From: Anditalea andensis
Lineage (GTDB): Bacteria; Bacteroidota; Bacteroidia; Cytophagales; Cyclobacteriaceae
NCBI RefSeq assembly: GCF_000714815.1
Contig: NZ_JMIH01000022.1
Span: 248,001-312,000, forward strand
Length of the DNA: 64,000 nucleotides
Direction: 5' to 3'
Made by a program: the position numbers and the translations under genes
Notes under the pieces: generated by a model
What the model was told of the DNA's origin: nothing
The model's database searches: none
What the model saw: the letters and a program-made list of their open reading frames with translations, nothing else
Shown: positions 44,935 through 53,323 of the stretch, one piece after another
Layout of the letters: each line of letters opens with the position of its first letter
Numbering within the stretch: position 1 is the stretch's first letter

Positions 44935-45930
44935 ATTTACCAGATAAGGTCAGTATATTGGATTATAACATAAGTAAAGATTGATTTCTGCCTTTGATCC
45001 TATCACCGATGATTTTCTTTAGCTTGATGGAAGTAGAAAAGTACTGGAAGCTATGAGCAGATATGGAGAAGGTCCGTATGAATATAATACTAGCATGATA
45101 GCTGCATCCTTTAAGCACAAAGGGGAACGATATTATGTTCAAAGTTCAAGTGAATTTTTACTGTATTCCCAAAATTGGTAATTGAGCAACGACTACGTAT
45201 TTCGCCGTACCATAACATTTTATTCTGGGCCTAAATATAGCGTACCTTATTATCATCTTGAGCTGAATGAGCAACCATATTCTTCTTTGCTAATTTACCT
45301 GTTCACTAATTTAAAGCTAAAAGTGATTACAGTTCTCAAAAGCTGATTGATTTTATAATGCTGAAAAAGAATTTTTTGAGTGGGTATTGCCATTCGACAC
45401 AGCGTTACTTCCCAGTTCAGAATAAACCAATCTGAATTAAGGCCTACCCTATTTTTTTTTTTGGATAGAATGTCAAACTTGCTTTATCTGACATTTAATA
45501 GTGGTAAGGTCATAGGAGTATACGATTTGGCAAATGGTTTTTTGTTAGAGAAGAAAATGGATTTTGATTATCAAGAAATTTCAAACACCAATAATTCTCG
45601 AAATACGGCGCTGCTCCATTTTGGGGATCAAATGCTTGATTGTAAATTATACAGGACTCACTGAAGGTGCAGAACAGCAGAACAAATAAAAAAAGAAGAA
45701 GATCCGGATTATTTATCCTATCAGGCTCCATCACTTTATAGGGTTAATGTTTTGAAGGGAGGGCAGCAACAAAAAAAGGAGGTGATGTTTCCAGCCCATA
45801 GTTAACCCCATTCTGAGATAATCCAAATGCCATACAACCTTCTACTACTACATGATAGTGATAAAGGTGATGTGGAACCTGAATTTTACAGTTTTACTAC
45901 ATATGAATTGAAACAACAAAAAAATTGATT
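44935..45930 (+). pseudogene. Decayed beta-propeller lipoprotein gene (DUF4221/6-bladed type)
   Basis: Fragments in several frames along the plus strand read like a single DUF4221/6-bladed beta-propeller protein: KVLEAMSRYGEGPYEYNTSM at about 45050-45120, YVFRRTITFYSGPKYSVPYY after a TAA, LLYLTFNSGKVIGVYDLANG at about 45480-45540 and EPEFYSFTTYELK at 45880-45915. Stops and frameshifts separate them. The GEGP sequence is typical of the first blade. No intact signal peptide or start remains. The annotation of family is by recalled motifs, moderately sure. Confidence 0.6.
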
Positions 45931-46017
45931 TTTTTTATTTTATAAATCCGGTAGTATTAAAGTTCAGGATTTGCGATTATAGACAGAAGGCTGTTATTTT
46001 GTCAAAAATTATAAAAA

Positions 46018-46497
46018 ATGATACAACGCGTTCAGACTATTTTCCTATTTCTAGTGGCCGTATTTATGTTAATGGTCTTGTATTTTCCCATTTGGACTCA
46101 GATCAACCCTACGATGACTGAGACGGTTACCCTGACAGCCTGGTCGCTTACGGTAACGGACATAGCAGAACAGGGAGTGGTCAACACTACCTCCACCATC
46201 TATATAGCTCTGTTGTCACTTATAGCGGCTGTTATTGCTATCTATAGCCTTAGCCAATTTAAAAACAGGAAAAAGCAGATGAAATTTAATATGATCAATT
46301 CACTCGTCATGGTCATTACATTGGGAACTATTGTATTTATCTCTATGAATGCCAATGAGGAATTTAATGGGCAGGATACGGGTGCTTATATGGCCGGTTT
46401 TTATGTCATTATCTTTGCCATGCTAATGAACATCGTGTCCAACAGATATATCCGAAAAGATGAAATGCTGGTAAGATCTGTAGATAGGATCAGATAA
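46018..46497 (+). CDS. DUF4293-family membrane protein
   Basis: A 159-residue membrane protein with four TM segments: residues 5-24 (VQTIFLFLVAVFMLMVLYFP), 61-79, 94-112 and 124-143. The start MIQRVQTIFLFLVA and the pair of hydrophobic segments with FKNRKKQMKFNMINS between are typical of DUF4293, found across Bacteroidetes. Function unknown. It lies 104 bases before the voltage-sensor-like gene, with a terminator hairpin between them. Confidence 0.87.
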   Translation: MIQRVQTIFLFLVAVFMLMVLYFPIWTQINPTMTETVTLTAWSLTVTDIAEQGVVNTTSTIYIALLSLIAAVIAIYSLSQFKNRKKQMKFNMINSLVMVITLGTIVFISMNANEEFNGQDTGAYMAGFYVIIFAMLMNIVSNRYIRKDEMLVRSVDRIR

Positions 46498-46510
46498 AAA
46501 AATAATGATT

Positions 46511-46535
46511 GGCTTCCATCTGGGAGCCTTTTTTT
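46511..46535 (+). terminator. Rho-independent terminator of the DUF4293 gene
   Basis: Stem GGCTTCC / GGGAGCC (one G-T pair), four-base loop, then seven T. Confidence 0.8.
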
Positions 46536-46601
46536 GTGGCCAGAAGTAGTTATGAAACGTCTAGTCTTATAATGAATGAACACTAGTTTCAACTCTTTAT
46601 C

Positions 46602-47705
46602 ATGAACATGGATATAAAAGCAAGCAAAGGCAGGATAATAGAGGCAGTGAATGCCTGCGATAATCCTTACCTGCTGCTGCAGATGGAAAAACTGTTGAAA
46701 AGGGAGGGTATGCTGGGACCTATAGGGGAAATGGTAGCTGAATTCCCTGTGCTGCTGGAGGAAGAACCTCCCCGTGATAAAATCATCCAGACACACCTTT
46801 CTGCACCTGATCAAAACAAACTCAGTAGGTATGACAGTATAGCTACTCCCATATTCTTTTTTTTAGGGCTGATCATGCTGATGCTCGCAGCGGCGATACT
46901 GAATGCTATATCACAGGCGGATGTCAATCTTAATGTAGCTATTTTTCAGGGTACAGTGGTGAGGATGTACCTCTTTGGCTGGCTGGTATATGTGGGGGAT
47001 TTTATTGTCCTTTTGGTCCTGGCCCGCCAGACTCATAGAAAATTGGCCACGGGTGAGTTCATCTTTAGAGTAGCTGCTCTACTTTTCCCCCCGATGCGAA
47101 TGGCCTCCCGTCATATCCAACAGGTGGAATTGATTTGGATTCCATTATATGGATGGTCGCTAAGCAATGAGGGGCTTCTCAAGCTGATCAAGAGAAAATT
47201 TTCTATACCGATGATCGTCATAGCGCTGCTGATCATCCCGGTGCTGCTCATCGAATGGCAGTTTTATGATCAGGTGTCTGCCTATTTAAATACAGACCTG
47301 ACTTTCCTGCTGGACCTGGTACAGGCCTTTATATGGATGGCCTTTGCTTCTGAGTTTATCCTGATGATATCCATCAGTAATGAAAAGGTAGAATATGCCC
47401 AGAAGAACTGGATAGACATTGCCATTATCCTGCTGCCATTTATCTCCTTTGTCCGAACGATCCGGATATTTAAAATAGCCAGGCTTACTCAGTTGGCACG
47501 GGGCTACAAACTCCGGGGCCTGCTTATGAAAGCCAGACAGGGATTTGTATTTGCCAGTTTCTTTTATAGAATACTGACGATCAAACCTGATTTTCAGATC
47601 AACCGCCTGAGAAAACAACTGGTAAAAAATCAAAAAGAGCGCGAGATGATCGAAGAAGATCTTATCGAACTGTACAAAGCGCTGAAAATGGAAAATAAGA
47701 TTTAA
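46602..47705 (+). CDS. Membrane protein with voltage-sensor-like domain and coiled-coil, no pore
   Basis: 367 residues, no family I can name. Two N-terminal TM segments (about 81-103, 122-141). Then S1-like 201-219, S2-like 234-257 with F248-x-x-E251, S3-like 269-283 with Asp272 in NWIDIAIILLPF, and an S4-like helix where positions 285, 288, 291, 294, 297, 300, 303 are R, R, K, R, Q, R, K. This is the voltage-sensor pattern, including the Phe-Glu-Asp charge-transfer set. No S5, pore loop or S6 follows. Residues 333-361 have I/L at a/d heptad spacing (333, 336, 340, 350, 354, 357, 361). Hv1-like proton channels share that layout, but S1 and S4 differ. Confidence 0.78.
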   Translation: MNMDIKASKGRIIEAVNACDNPYLLLQMEKLLKREGMLGPIGEMVAEFPVLLEEEPPRDKIIQTHLSAPDQNKLSRYDSIATPIFFFLGLIMLMLAAAILNAISQADVNLNVAIFQGTVVRMYLFGWLVYVGDFIVLLVLARQTHRKLATGEFIFRVAALLFPPMRMASRHIQQVELIWIPLYGWSLSNEGLLKLIKRKFSIPMIVIALLIIPVLLIEWQFYDQVSAYLNTDLTFLLDLVQAFIWMAFASEFILMISISNEKVEYAQKNWIDIAIILLPFISFVRTIRIFKIARLTQLARGYKLRGLLMKARQGFVFASFFYRILTIKPDFQINRLRKQLVKNQKEREMIEEDLIELYKALKMENKI

Positions 47706-47974
47706 TATTGATGTTCTACTACGGAGATCTCAGAGTTTCACTGAGTATTTTATCAGAATATAAAAATCAACTCAAGTACTTATGCCCACTCCAAATATAG
47801 AATCAAAAGAAAAATCATAAGAGGAAATATTTGCCGATATTTGAAAAAAAAATCCAATATAATTGTACCTGGCCCTTTTTAAACGCTGTAGTTAAAAAAT
47901 GATTGAAATAATCTTATTGATTATAAGAAGCTTTGTGCGAACTTTAGAACACACACAGAAAAAATATTCTTATT

Positions 47975-49078
47975 ATGAAGTTTGAAACCGCAGCCATACA
48001 TGGCGGCCAGATCAATACCGACAGCCATCAGCCGGTAGTCCAGCCCCTTACTCTTTCCACCAATTTTGTGCACCATGAAGGGTCACTGATATATAGCCGA
48101 GCAGCTAATCCAAACCGACTTGCCCTGGAAGCGCTATTGGCCAAACTCGAAAAAGGAGTATCGGCAGCTGCTTTTTCTTCCGGCAATGCAGCAGGAATGG
48201 CCGTCTTTCAGGCACTTGCACCAGGCAGCCATATCATAGCCCCGGATGATATGTACCATGGTCTGCGGAAGCAATTGACTACGATATTTGATAGGATTTT
48301 GGAAGTATCTTTTGTAGACATGACTGAGGTGGATAATATCAGGAGTGTGATAAAAGAAAATACCAAGCTTCTTTGGCTGGAAACCCCTTCCAACCCTCTT
48401 TTAAAGATCACCGATATCAGAGGAGCTTGTGCTCAAGTGGATAGTAAGGAAATCAAAATAGTGGTGGACAATACTTTTGCCAGCCCCGTATTCCAAAACC
48501 CCTTGGATCTGGGGGCAGATATCGTCATGCACAGTGCTACCAAATATTTTGGTGGACACAGTGATATCTTGGGTGGGGCTTTAATTACAGGATCTAAGGA
48601 TGCTTTCTGGGAAAAAATTAAAAATGTACATGAAACAGGTGGGGCAGTACTTTCTCCATTTGACTGCTATTACTTGGTCAGAAGCATAAAGACCCTGGCT
48701 TACCGCATGAAGGGACATGCGGAGCACGCCGGGATCATCGCCACTTATCTGGATCTTCACGATAAGGTGGAGGCGGTATATTATCCCGGACTGGTCACCC
48801 ATCCGGGGCATGAGATAGCCACTACGCAGATGACAGGATTTGGAGGAATGCTATCATTCCTGTTTAAAGGATCGGCTGAAGAAACGGATAGGTTTATTGC
48901 CAAACTAAAATTCTTTACCAATGCTACCAGTCTCGGTGGGGTGGAAAGCCTGATAGAAAGAAGGGCAGCTGTAGAAGGCCCCGACAGCAAAACCCCTCCT
49001 AACCTGGTCCGCATGTCAGTGGGGTTGGAACACCTCGATGATTTGCTGGAAGATCTGGATCAGGCTTTAATGGGTTAG
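47975..49078 (+). CDS. PLP-dependent trans-sulfuration enzyme (MetB/MetC/CGL family)
   Basis: Cystathionine gamma-synthase/lyase-type or O-acetylhomoserine sulfhydrylase-type enzyme. 367 residues: FETAAIHGGQINTDSHQPVV near 3-22, PLTLSTNFVHHEGS near 24-37, YSRAANPNRLALE near 41-53, PLP-lysine in MHSATKYFGGHSDILGGAL near 183-201, and C-terminal GVESLIERRA near 312-321. The short N-terminal SRAANPNRL differs from the usual YSRxxNPT. Substrate within the family is not resolved. In context of the sulfate operon at 8-15 kb it probably uses sulfide or cysteine made there. Stand-alone. Confidence 0.9.
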   Translation: MKFETAAIHGGQINTDSHQPVVQPLTLSTNFVHHEGSLIYSRAANPNRLALEALLAKLEKGVSAAAFSSGNAAGMAVFQALAPGSHIIAPDDMYHGLRKQLTTIFDRILEVSFVDMTEVDNIRSVIKENTKLLWLETPSNPLLKITDIRGACAQVDSKEIKIVVDNTFASPVFQNPLDLGADIVMHSATKYFGGHSDILGGALITGSKDAFWEKIKNVHETGGAVLSPFDCYYLVRSIKTLAYRMKGHAEHAGIIATYLDLHDKVEAVYYPGLVTHPGHEIATTQMTGFGGMLSFLFKGSAEETDRFIAKLKFFTNATSLGGVESLIERRAAVEGPDSKTPPNLVRMSVGLEHLDDLLEDLDQALMG

Positions 49079-49200
49079 CGGAAATTTTAAGCACCACCTG
49101 GCCAGAGCATCGGGAATTTGGATAGACATATTTGATTTTTAATTTTAAATAATTTAAATCAGGCATAAATATTTCAGTCAGGTAATCAATCACTTAGTTT

Positions 49201-49441
49201 ATGTGGGAATTATTTATAGTATTCGGATGAATTGTTTTTTTATCACTTCCTGCTTTTGCACAGGAGTCTAAAAAACACGCCGAGATTCCTCGAAATTTTC
49301 TTGATCAGTGTAATGAGTGGCCTGCCTTGGGAGATTTGCCCAATTTTTGGAGAGAAAAATAGCATAGCCATTCAAAATCTACTCTTTGGACTCGATAAAG
49401 TAGAGCGTATGCCCATAGCCAAAGACCCTTGGGAAATTTAA
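49201..49441 (+). pseudogene. Remnant of a periplasmic protein gene
   Basis: Reading from the ATG at 49201 gives MWELFIVFG, a TGA, then IVFLSLPAFAQESKKHAEIP and RNFLDQCNEWPALGDLPNFW, then a TAG; with a shift it continues in another frame, NSIAIQNLLFGLDKVERMPI, to a TAA at 49441. The LSLPAFAQE text is the end of a signal peptide. The rest has no recognised family. It is a small dead gene or fragment. Confidence 0.55.
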
Positions 49442-49566
49442 TTCTACCATGCCCTTATCCAGTATTGACTTTATTAGCATAACTCAAACCCCTTGATTCA
49501 GACCATTAAATTAATAACGATACCTCCTTCAAAAATAAAATTAAAAAGTTGATAAGGTAAGGTTTG

Positions 49567-49657
49567 TTTACCACAGAGTTATCAGTGCATCACGGATTTA
49601 AAGGAGTCATTTTATTAAAAATAACTCTGCCCCCTCTGTATTTAACTCTGTGGTAAA
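49567..49657. repeat. Small inverted-repeat element (REP/MITE-like)
   Basis: Perfect 15-base inverted repeat, TTTACCACAGAGTTA at 49567-49581 and its complement at 49643-49657, with 61 bases between. A further partial copy, AAATAACTCTG, lies near 49618-49628. The ACCACAGAG sequence is known from bacterial intergenic repeat families. No other copy seen in this window. Confidence 0.55.
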
Positions 49658-49665
49658 ACTCACCC

Positions 49666-50943
49666 TTATCTCTCAAAATTTGCTATCGTCCGCTCTATGA
49701 TATCGCAACAATCAAGAATTTGCTCTTCGGTGATGACCAGGGGAGGGGCGAAGCGGATAATGTTGCCATGTGTGGGCTTGGCAAGGAGACCATTTTCTTT
49801 AAGGGCTACACAAATGTCCCAAGCGGTGCTGCTGTCCTCGCTGTCATTGATCACCACAGCATTGAGCAGACCTTTGCCTCTTACCAGGTTTAAAATATCA
49901 AATTTATCTACCAGTTCCTGCATTTTTTGTCTGAAAAGACTGCCAAGTCTGCGGGCATTCTGAGCCAGGTTTTCATCCCTTATTACTTCCAAAGCCGTCA
50001 TTGCTATTTTCGCTCCCAAAGGATTGCCGCCAAAAGTGGATCCGTGCTGGCCAGGTTTGATCACACTCATGATAGCATCATTGGCCAAAACGGCAGATAC
50101 AGGAAAGAAGCCACCCGATATGGCCTTGCCTAATATCAGCATGTCCGGCTGCACATAGGAGTCCTGCTTTTCACAGTGACCCTGGCAGGTACAATTGCCG
50201 CAGACGGCCAATAAGGATCCCGTACGGGCAATGCCTGTCTGGATTTCATCGGCTATGAATAGGATGTTATTTTCTTTACAGATAGCAGCCACTTCTCTTA
50301 GGTAGTCTTGTGCCGGTGTATAAACGCCAGCCTCGCCTTGAATAGGTTCTACCAGAAAGGCCACCACTTTTTTATTTTCGGACAATACCTCTTTAAGGGA
50401 ATTTATATCATCATAAGGTATTTTAGTAAAGCCTGGTGTGTAGGGACCAAAATTCTTTTTGGCATTCTCATCATTGGAAAAGGAAATCACTGTGGTAGTC
50501 CTGCCATGGAAATTGTTCTCGGCTACTATGATCGTAGCTTCATTTTCAGCGACGCCTTTTCTCTCATATCCCCATTTTCTGGCGATCTTGATGGCAGTTT
50601 CCACCCCTTCAGCACCAGTGTTCATAGGGAGCACCTTGTCAAAGCCAAAATATTCAGTGATGTATTTTTCAAATGGCCCGAGCACATCATTATGAAAAGC
50701 CCTGGAAGTCAGGGTAAGTGTACCTGCCTGCTCTACTAGGCTTTGAAGGATGCGGGGATGGCAGTGCCCCTGGTTTACGGCAGAATAAGCCGAAAGAAAG
50801 TCATAATATTTTTTACCTTCCACATCCCATAAATATACACCTTCGCCTCTGGATAGTACCACTGGGAGAGGGTGATAATTATGTGCGCCATATTTGTCTT
50901 CCAATGCTATGGCCTGCTGGCTAGAAGTTATTGTATCCATCAT
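49666..50943 (-). CDS. rocD: Ornithine--oxo-acid transaminase
   Basis: PLP-dependent transfer of the delta-amino group of ornithine to 2-oxoglutarate, to give glutamate semialdehyde. 425 residues: EDKYGAHNYHPLPVVLSRGE near 12-31, MNTGAEGVETAIKIARKWGY near 102-121, NFHGRTTTVISFSND near 140-154, ILFIADEIQTGIARTGSLLA near 219-238 and PLP lysine in LILGKAISGGFFPVSAVLAN near 262-281. Between the last two lies a Cys-rich insertion CGNCTCQGHCEKQDSYVQPD (about 241-260) absent from many RocD. It is flanked by the inverted repeat at 49567-49657. Confidence 0.94.
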   Translation of the reverse strand: MMDTITSSQQAIALEDKYGAHNYHPLPVVLSRGEGVYLWDVEGKKYYDFLSAYSAVNQGHCHPRILQSLVEQAGTLTLTSRAFHNDVLGPFEKYITEYFGFDKVLPMNTGAEGVETAIKIARKWGYERKGVAENEATIIVAENNFHGRTTTVISFSNDENAKKNFGPYTPGFTKIPYDDINSLKEVLSENKKVVAFLVEPIQGEAGVYTPAQDYLREVAAICKENNILFIADEIQTGIARTGSLLAVCGNCTCQGHCEKQDSYVQPDMLILGKAISGGFFPVSAVLANDAIMSVIKPGQHGSTFGGNPLGAKIAMTALEVIRDENLAQNARRLGSLFRQKMQELVDKFDILNLVRGKGLLNAVVINDSEDSSTAWDICVALKENGLLAKPTHGNIIRFAPPLVITEEQILDCCDIIERTIANFER

Positions 50944-51027
50944 AAATTTTGTAGTTTTGCCCTCAGATACGAGGGAATAAGAATATGCTTAATAAACAAA
51001 TATAGCCAATCCCCTCTGGATAACTCA

Positions 51028-51201
51028 ATGAATAAGCAAAAGAAGCCCATAAAGCCACAGGAAATTTTGCCTGGGGATTATTATTTTAACGAAAACGGTT
51101 TGATGGTTTTTACTGAGCAGTATCATCTCCGACGGGGATTCTGCTGTGGGAGCGGCTGCAGGCATTGCGCATACCGATCAAAGGAGGATGAAAGACAGTA
51201 G
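51028..51201 (+). CDS. DUF5522 small cysteine-rich protein
   Basis: A 57-residue protein. I start at the ATG at 51028 (MNKQKKPIKPQEILPGDYYF); the longer frame upstream overlaps the rocD promoter region. The last 30 residues have FTEQYHLRRGFCCGSGCRHC, four cysteines (CC-x3-C-x2-C) that look metal-binding, and end in acidic/basic tail. DUF5522 is widespread in Bacteroidetes; function unknown. Confidence 0.8.
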   Translation: MNKQKKPIKPQEILPGDYYFNENGLMVFTEQYHLRRGFCCGSGCRHCAYRSKEDERQ

Positions 51202-51303
51202 ATTAGCAAATAAATTTTGGATGCTCTTTTGGTAATTCAACAAAAGTTCCGATATTTGCAGACTCAATTATAAAAACGTCTTAAATAATACGAATTATAT
51301 ATC

Positions 51304-51546
51304 ATGGCAAAAGTTTGTGACATCACCGGTAAAAGACCTCGAGTAGGTAATAATGTATCGCACGCGAACAACAAGACCAAGCGTAAGTTCTACCCGAACC
51401 TTCATAAGAAATCTTTTTTCATTCCAGAGGAAGATGCTTGGATCACGTTGAAAGTTTCTACGAAGGCGTTGAGAACCATCAATAAAAAAGGTATCTCTGC
51501 GGTGTTGAAAGAAGCTCAGCAAAAAGGTAACATTATCATTAAATAA
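51304..51546 (+). CDS. rpmB: Ribosomal protein L28
   Basis: Large-subunit protein; 80 residues with AKVCDITGKRPRVGNNVSHA, NNKTKRKFYPNLHKKSFFIP and a Lys-rich tail. No zinc cysteine set beyond the single VCDITGK Cys. First of a cluster with rpmG, DUF4295 and ftsY, the arrangement usual in Bacteroidetes. Confidence 0.97.
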   Translation: MAKVCDITGKRPRVGNNVSHANNKTKRKFYPNLHKKSFFIPEEDAWITLKVSTKALRTINKKGISAVLKEAQQKGNIIIK

Positions 51547-51572
51547 AGATTTACTCTTAAAGATACAGAGCG

Positions 51573-51755
51573 ATGGCTAAGAAAGGTAACAGAGTACAGG
51601 TAATCATGGAGTGTACAGAACACAAGACCAGTGGTCTTCCAGGTACTTCCAGATATATCACTACCAAAAACAGAAAAAACACTACCGAAAGATTGGAATT
51701 GAAAAAATTCAACCCTATCATGAAGAAGGTGACTGTTCATAAAGAAATTAAATAA
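51573..51755 (+). CDS. rpmG: Ribosomal protein L33
   Basis: Large-subunit protein of 60 residues: [40 protein letters not shown], and the tail [15 protein letters not shown]. It has a single Cys (CTEHK), so it is the zinc-free type. Twenty-six bases after rpmB. Confidence 0.97.
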   Translation: MAKKGNRVQVIMECTEHKTSGLPGTSRYITTKNRKNTTERLELKKFNPIMKKVTVHKEIK

Positions 51756-51797
51756 TTAAAGAGTGTCTTAACCAGACCTCTTTTAAACTATACTCAT

Positions 51798-51950
51798 ATG
51801 GCTAAGAAAGTAGTAGCAACCCTGAAAAAAGAAGGTGGCGTCACTTATACCAAAGTGATCAAAGCGGTAAAGTCTGACAAGACTGGCGCGTATACCTTCA
51901 GAGAAGAAATGGTACCAACCTTGATGCTTCAGGACGCCCTGAAAAAATAA
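51798..51950 (+). CDS. DUF4295-family small basic protein
   Basis: A 50-residue protein from ATG 51798 to TAA 51950: MAKKVVATLKKEGGVTYTKV followed by a Lys-rich middle and EEMVPTLMLQDALKK. It matches DUF4295, a Bacteroidetes protein found right after L33 and thought ribosome-associated. Basic and small; 42 bases after rpmG, so in the same operon. Confidence 0.87.
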   Translation: MAKKVVATLKKEGGVTYTKVIKAVKSDKTGAYTFREEMVPTLMLQDALKK

Positions 51951-51973
51951 GCTTCTCTCGAACAAGCACTTTG

Positions 51974-52012
51974 AAAGTCCCATCTGGTTAGCATCGGAAT
52001 TGGGACTTTTTT
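51974..52012 (+). terminator. Hairpin terminator between DUF4295 and ftsY
   Basis: Stem AAAGTCCCA / TGGGACTTT with an 18-base loop, then T-run. It may terminate or attenuate the ribosomal-protein transcript before ftsY, which starts 119 bases later. Confidence 0.7.
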
Positions 52013-52130
52013 GCTATATTCATGCGCGTAATTATTATCCTTCAATTTCACCGGACTATCGGAATTGGAAAATAGGTAAGCTTTTTTGTACTGCTTTCTT
52101 TTTCTGTAAAGTTCATCAGTATATAACACT

Positions 52131-53090
52131 ATGGGAATTTTTGGTTTCTTTTCGAAAGAGAAAAAGGAGAGCCTTGACAAAGGCCTTCAAAAATCTAATG
52201 AAAATCTTTTTTCAAAACTAGGCAAAGCGGTAGTCGGTAAATCAAAGGTCGATGAGGAGATCCTCGATGAACTGGAGGAAATCCTGATCACCTCTGATGT
52301 GGGAGTGGATACGACTATTAAAGTAATAAAGCGCATAGAAGAACGTGTAGCCAGGGACAAATATGTAGGTACAGCGGAATTGGATGAAATTCTTAGAGAA
52401 GAAATAGCAAAACTCCTGGAAGAGAACAATACAGACGACCTTGCAGACTTTGACTTACCTGCAGATAAAAAACCTTACGTGATCATGGTAGTAGGTGTGA
52501 ATGGTGTAGGTAAGACCACTACCATAGGCAAACTGGCTCACCAATTCAAACAGGCTGGCAAATCAGTGGTGCTTGGAGCTGCAGATACTTTTAGGGCAGC
52601 AGCAGTGGATCAGCTGATTTTATGGGGAGATAGAGTAGGGGTACCGGTGATATCTCATGGCATGAATACAGACCCTGCTTCGGTGGCTTTTGATGCCGTA
52701 AAAAAAGCGGTGGACATGCAGGCTGATGTGGTCATTATAGATACGGCAGGAAGGCTACATACGAAAGTCAATCTGATGAACGAGCTGGGAAAAATCAAGC
52801 GGGTAATGCAGAAGTTCATTGATGATTCTCCACATGAAATCCTGCTGGTACTGGATGGCTCTACAGGGCAGAATGCATTTATCCAGGCAAAGGAATTTAC
52901 AAAAGCTACTGAAATCACTGCGCTGGCTATTACCAAACTTGATGGCACTGCAAAAGGGGGGGTAGTGATCGGCATCTCCGACCAGTTCAAAATTCCGGTT
53001 AAATACATAGGAGTGGGAGAAAAAATGACCGATCTTCAGGTTTTTCATCGCAAGGAATTTGTGGATTCGCTCTTCAAAAAGAAAAAATAG
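52131..53090 (+). CDS. ftsY: Signal recognition particle receptor FtsY
   Basis: GTPase that docks SRP at the membrane. 319 residues: basic/helical N-domain, then the NG core with P-loop GVNGVGKTTTIGKLAHQ near 122-138, DTFRAAAVDQL near 153-163, DTAGRLHTKVNLMNELGK near 207-224, TKLDGTAKGGVVIGI near 268-282. No long acidic A-domain, as in many non-proteobacterial FtsY. Downstream of L28-L33-DUF4295 with a hairpin between. Confidence 0.97.
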   Translation: MGIFGFFSKEKKESLDKGLQKSNENLFSKLGKAVVGKSKVDEEILDELEEILITSDVGVDTTIKVIKRIEERVARDKYVGTAELDEILREEIAKLLEENNTDDLADFDLPADKKPYVIMVVGVNGVGKTTTIGKLAHQFKQAGKSVVLGAADTFRAAAVDQLILWGDRVGVPVISHGMNTDPASVAFDAVKKAVDMQADVVIIDTAGRLHTKVNLMNELGKIKRVMQKFIDDSPHEILLVLDGSTGQNAFIQAKEFTKATEITALAITKLDGTAKGGVVIGISDQFKIPVKYIGVGEKMTDLQVFHRKEFVDSLFKKKK

Positions 53091-53146
53091 ATGCCCCGTT
53101 TACCGATGAGGTGTTTACGGTACACCATATCGATAATTAATCGATA

Positions 53147-53194
53147 GAGGCATAAAAAAACCTCCTCTTAAAAGAGAAGGTTTTTTTATGCCTC
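53147..53194. terminator. Strong bidirectional terminator between ftsY and the kynurenine operon
   Basis: Inverted repeat of more than 20 bases with one mismatch pair: left arm from GAGGCATAAAAAAACCT, right arm AGGTTTTTTTATGCCTC, loop near 53170. A-run and T-run lie inside the stem, so it works both ways. Confidence 0.85.
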
Positions 53195-53323
53195 GGAAAA
53201 AAATTAAATGAACTAAGCACTTGTATTATCATCCGTATGATAATGTAATAGATTCCATCACCCTTGTCTGCCACGGTTTATAATGGGGATTTGATTTTTA
53301 TAATAGGATGGTGACCTGGATAT

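Noticed and set aside
47706-47974. Possible SAM riboswitch upstream of the trans-sulfuration gene
   Set aside because: No conserved S-box core found; only a five-base hairpin CTCAG/CTGAG that occurs by chance.
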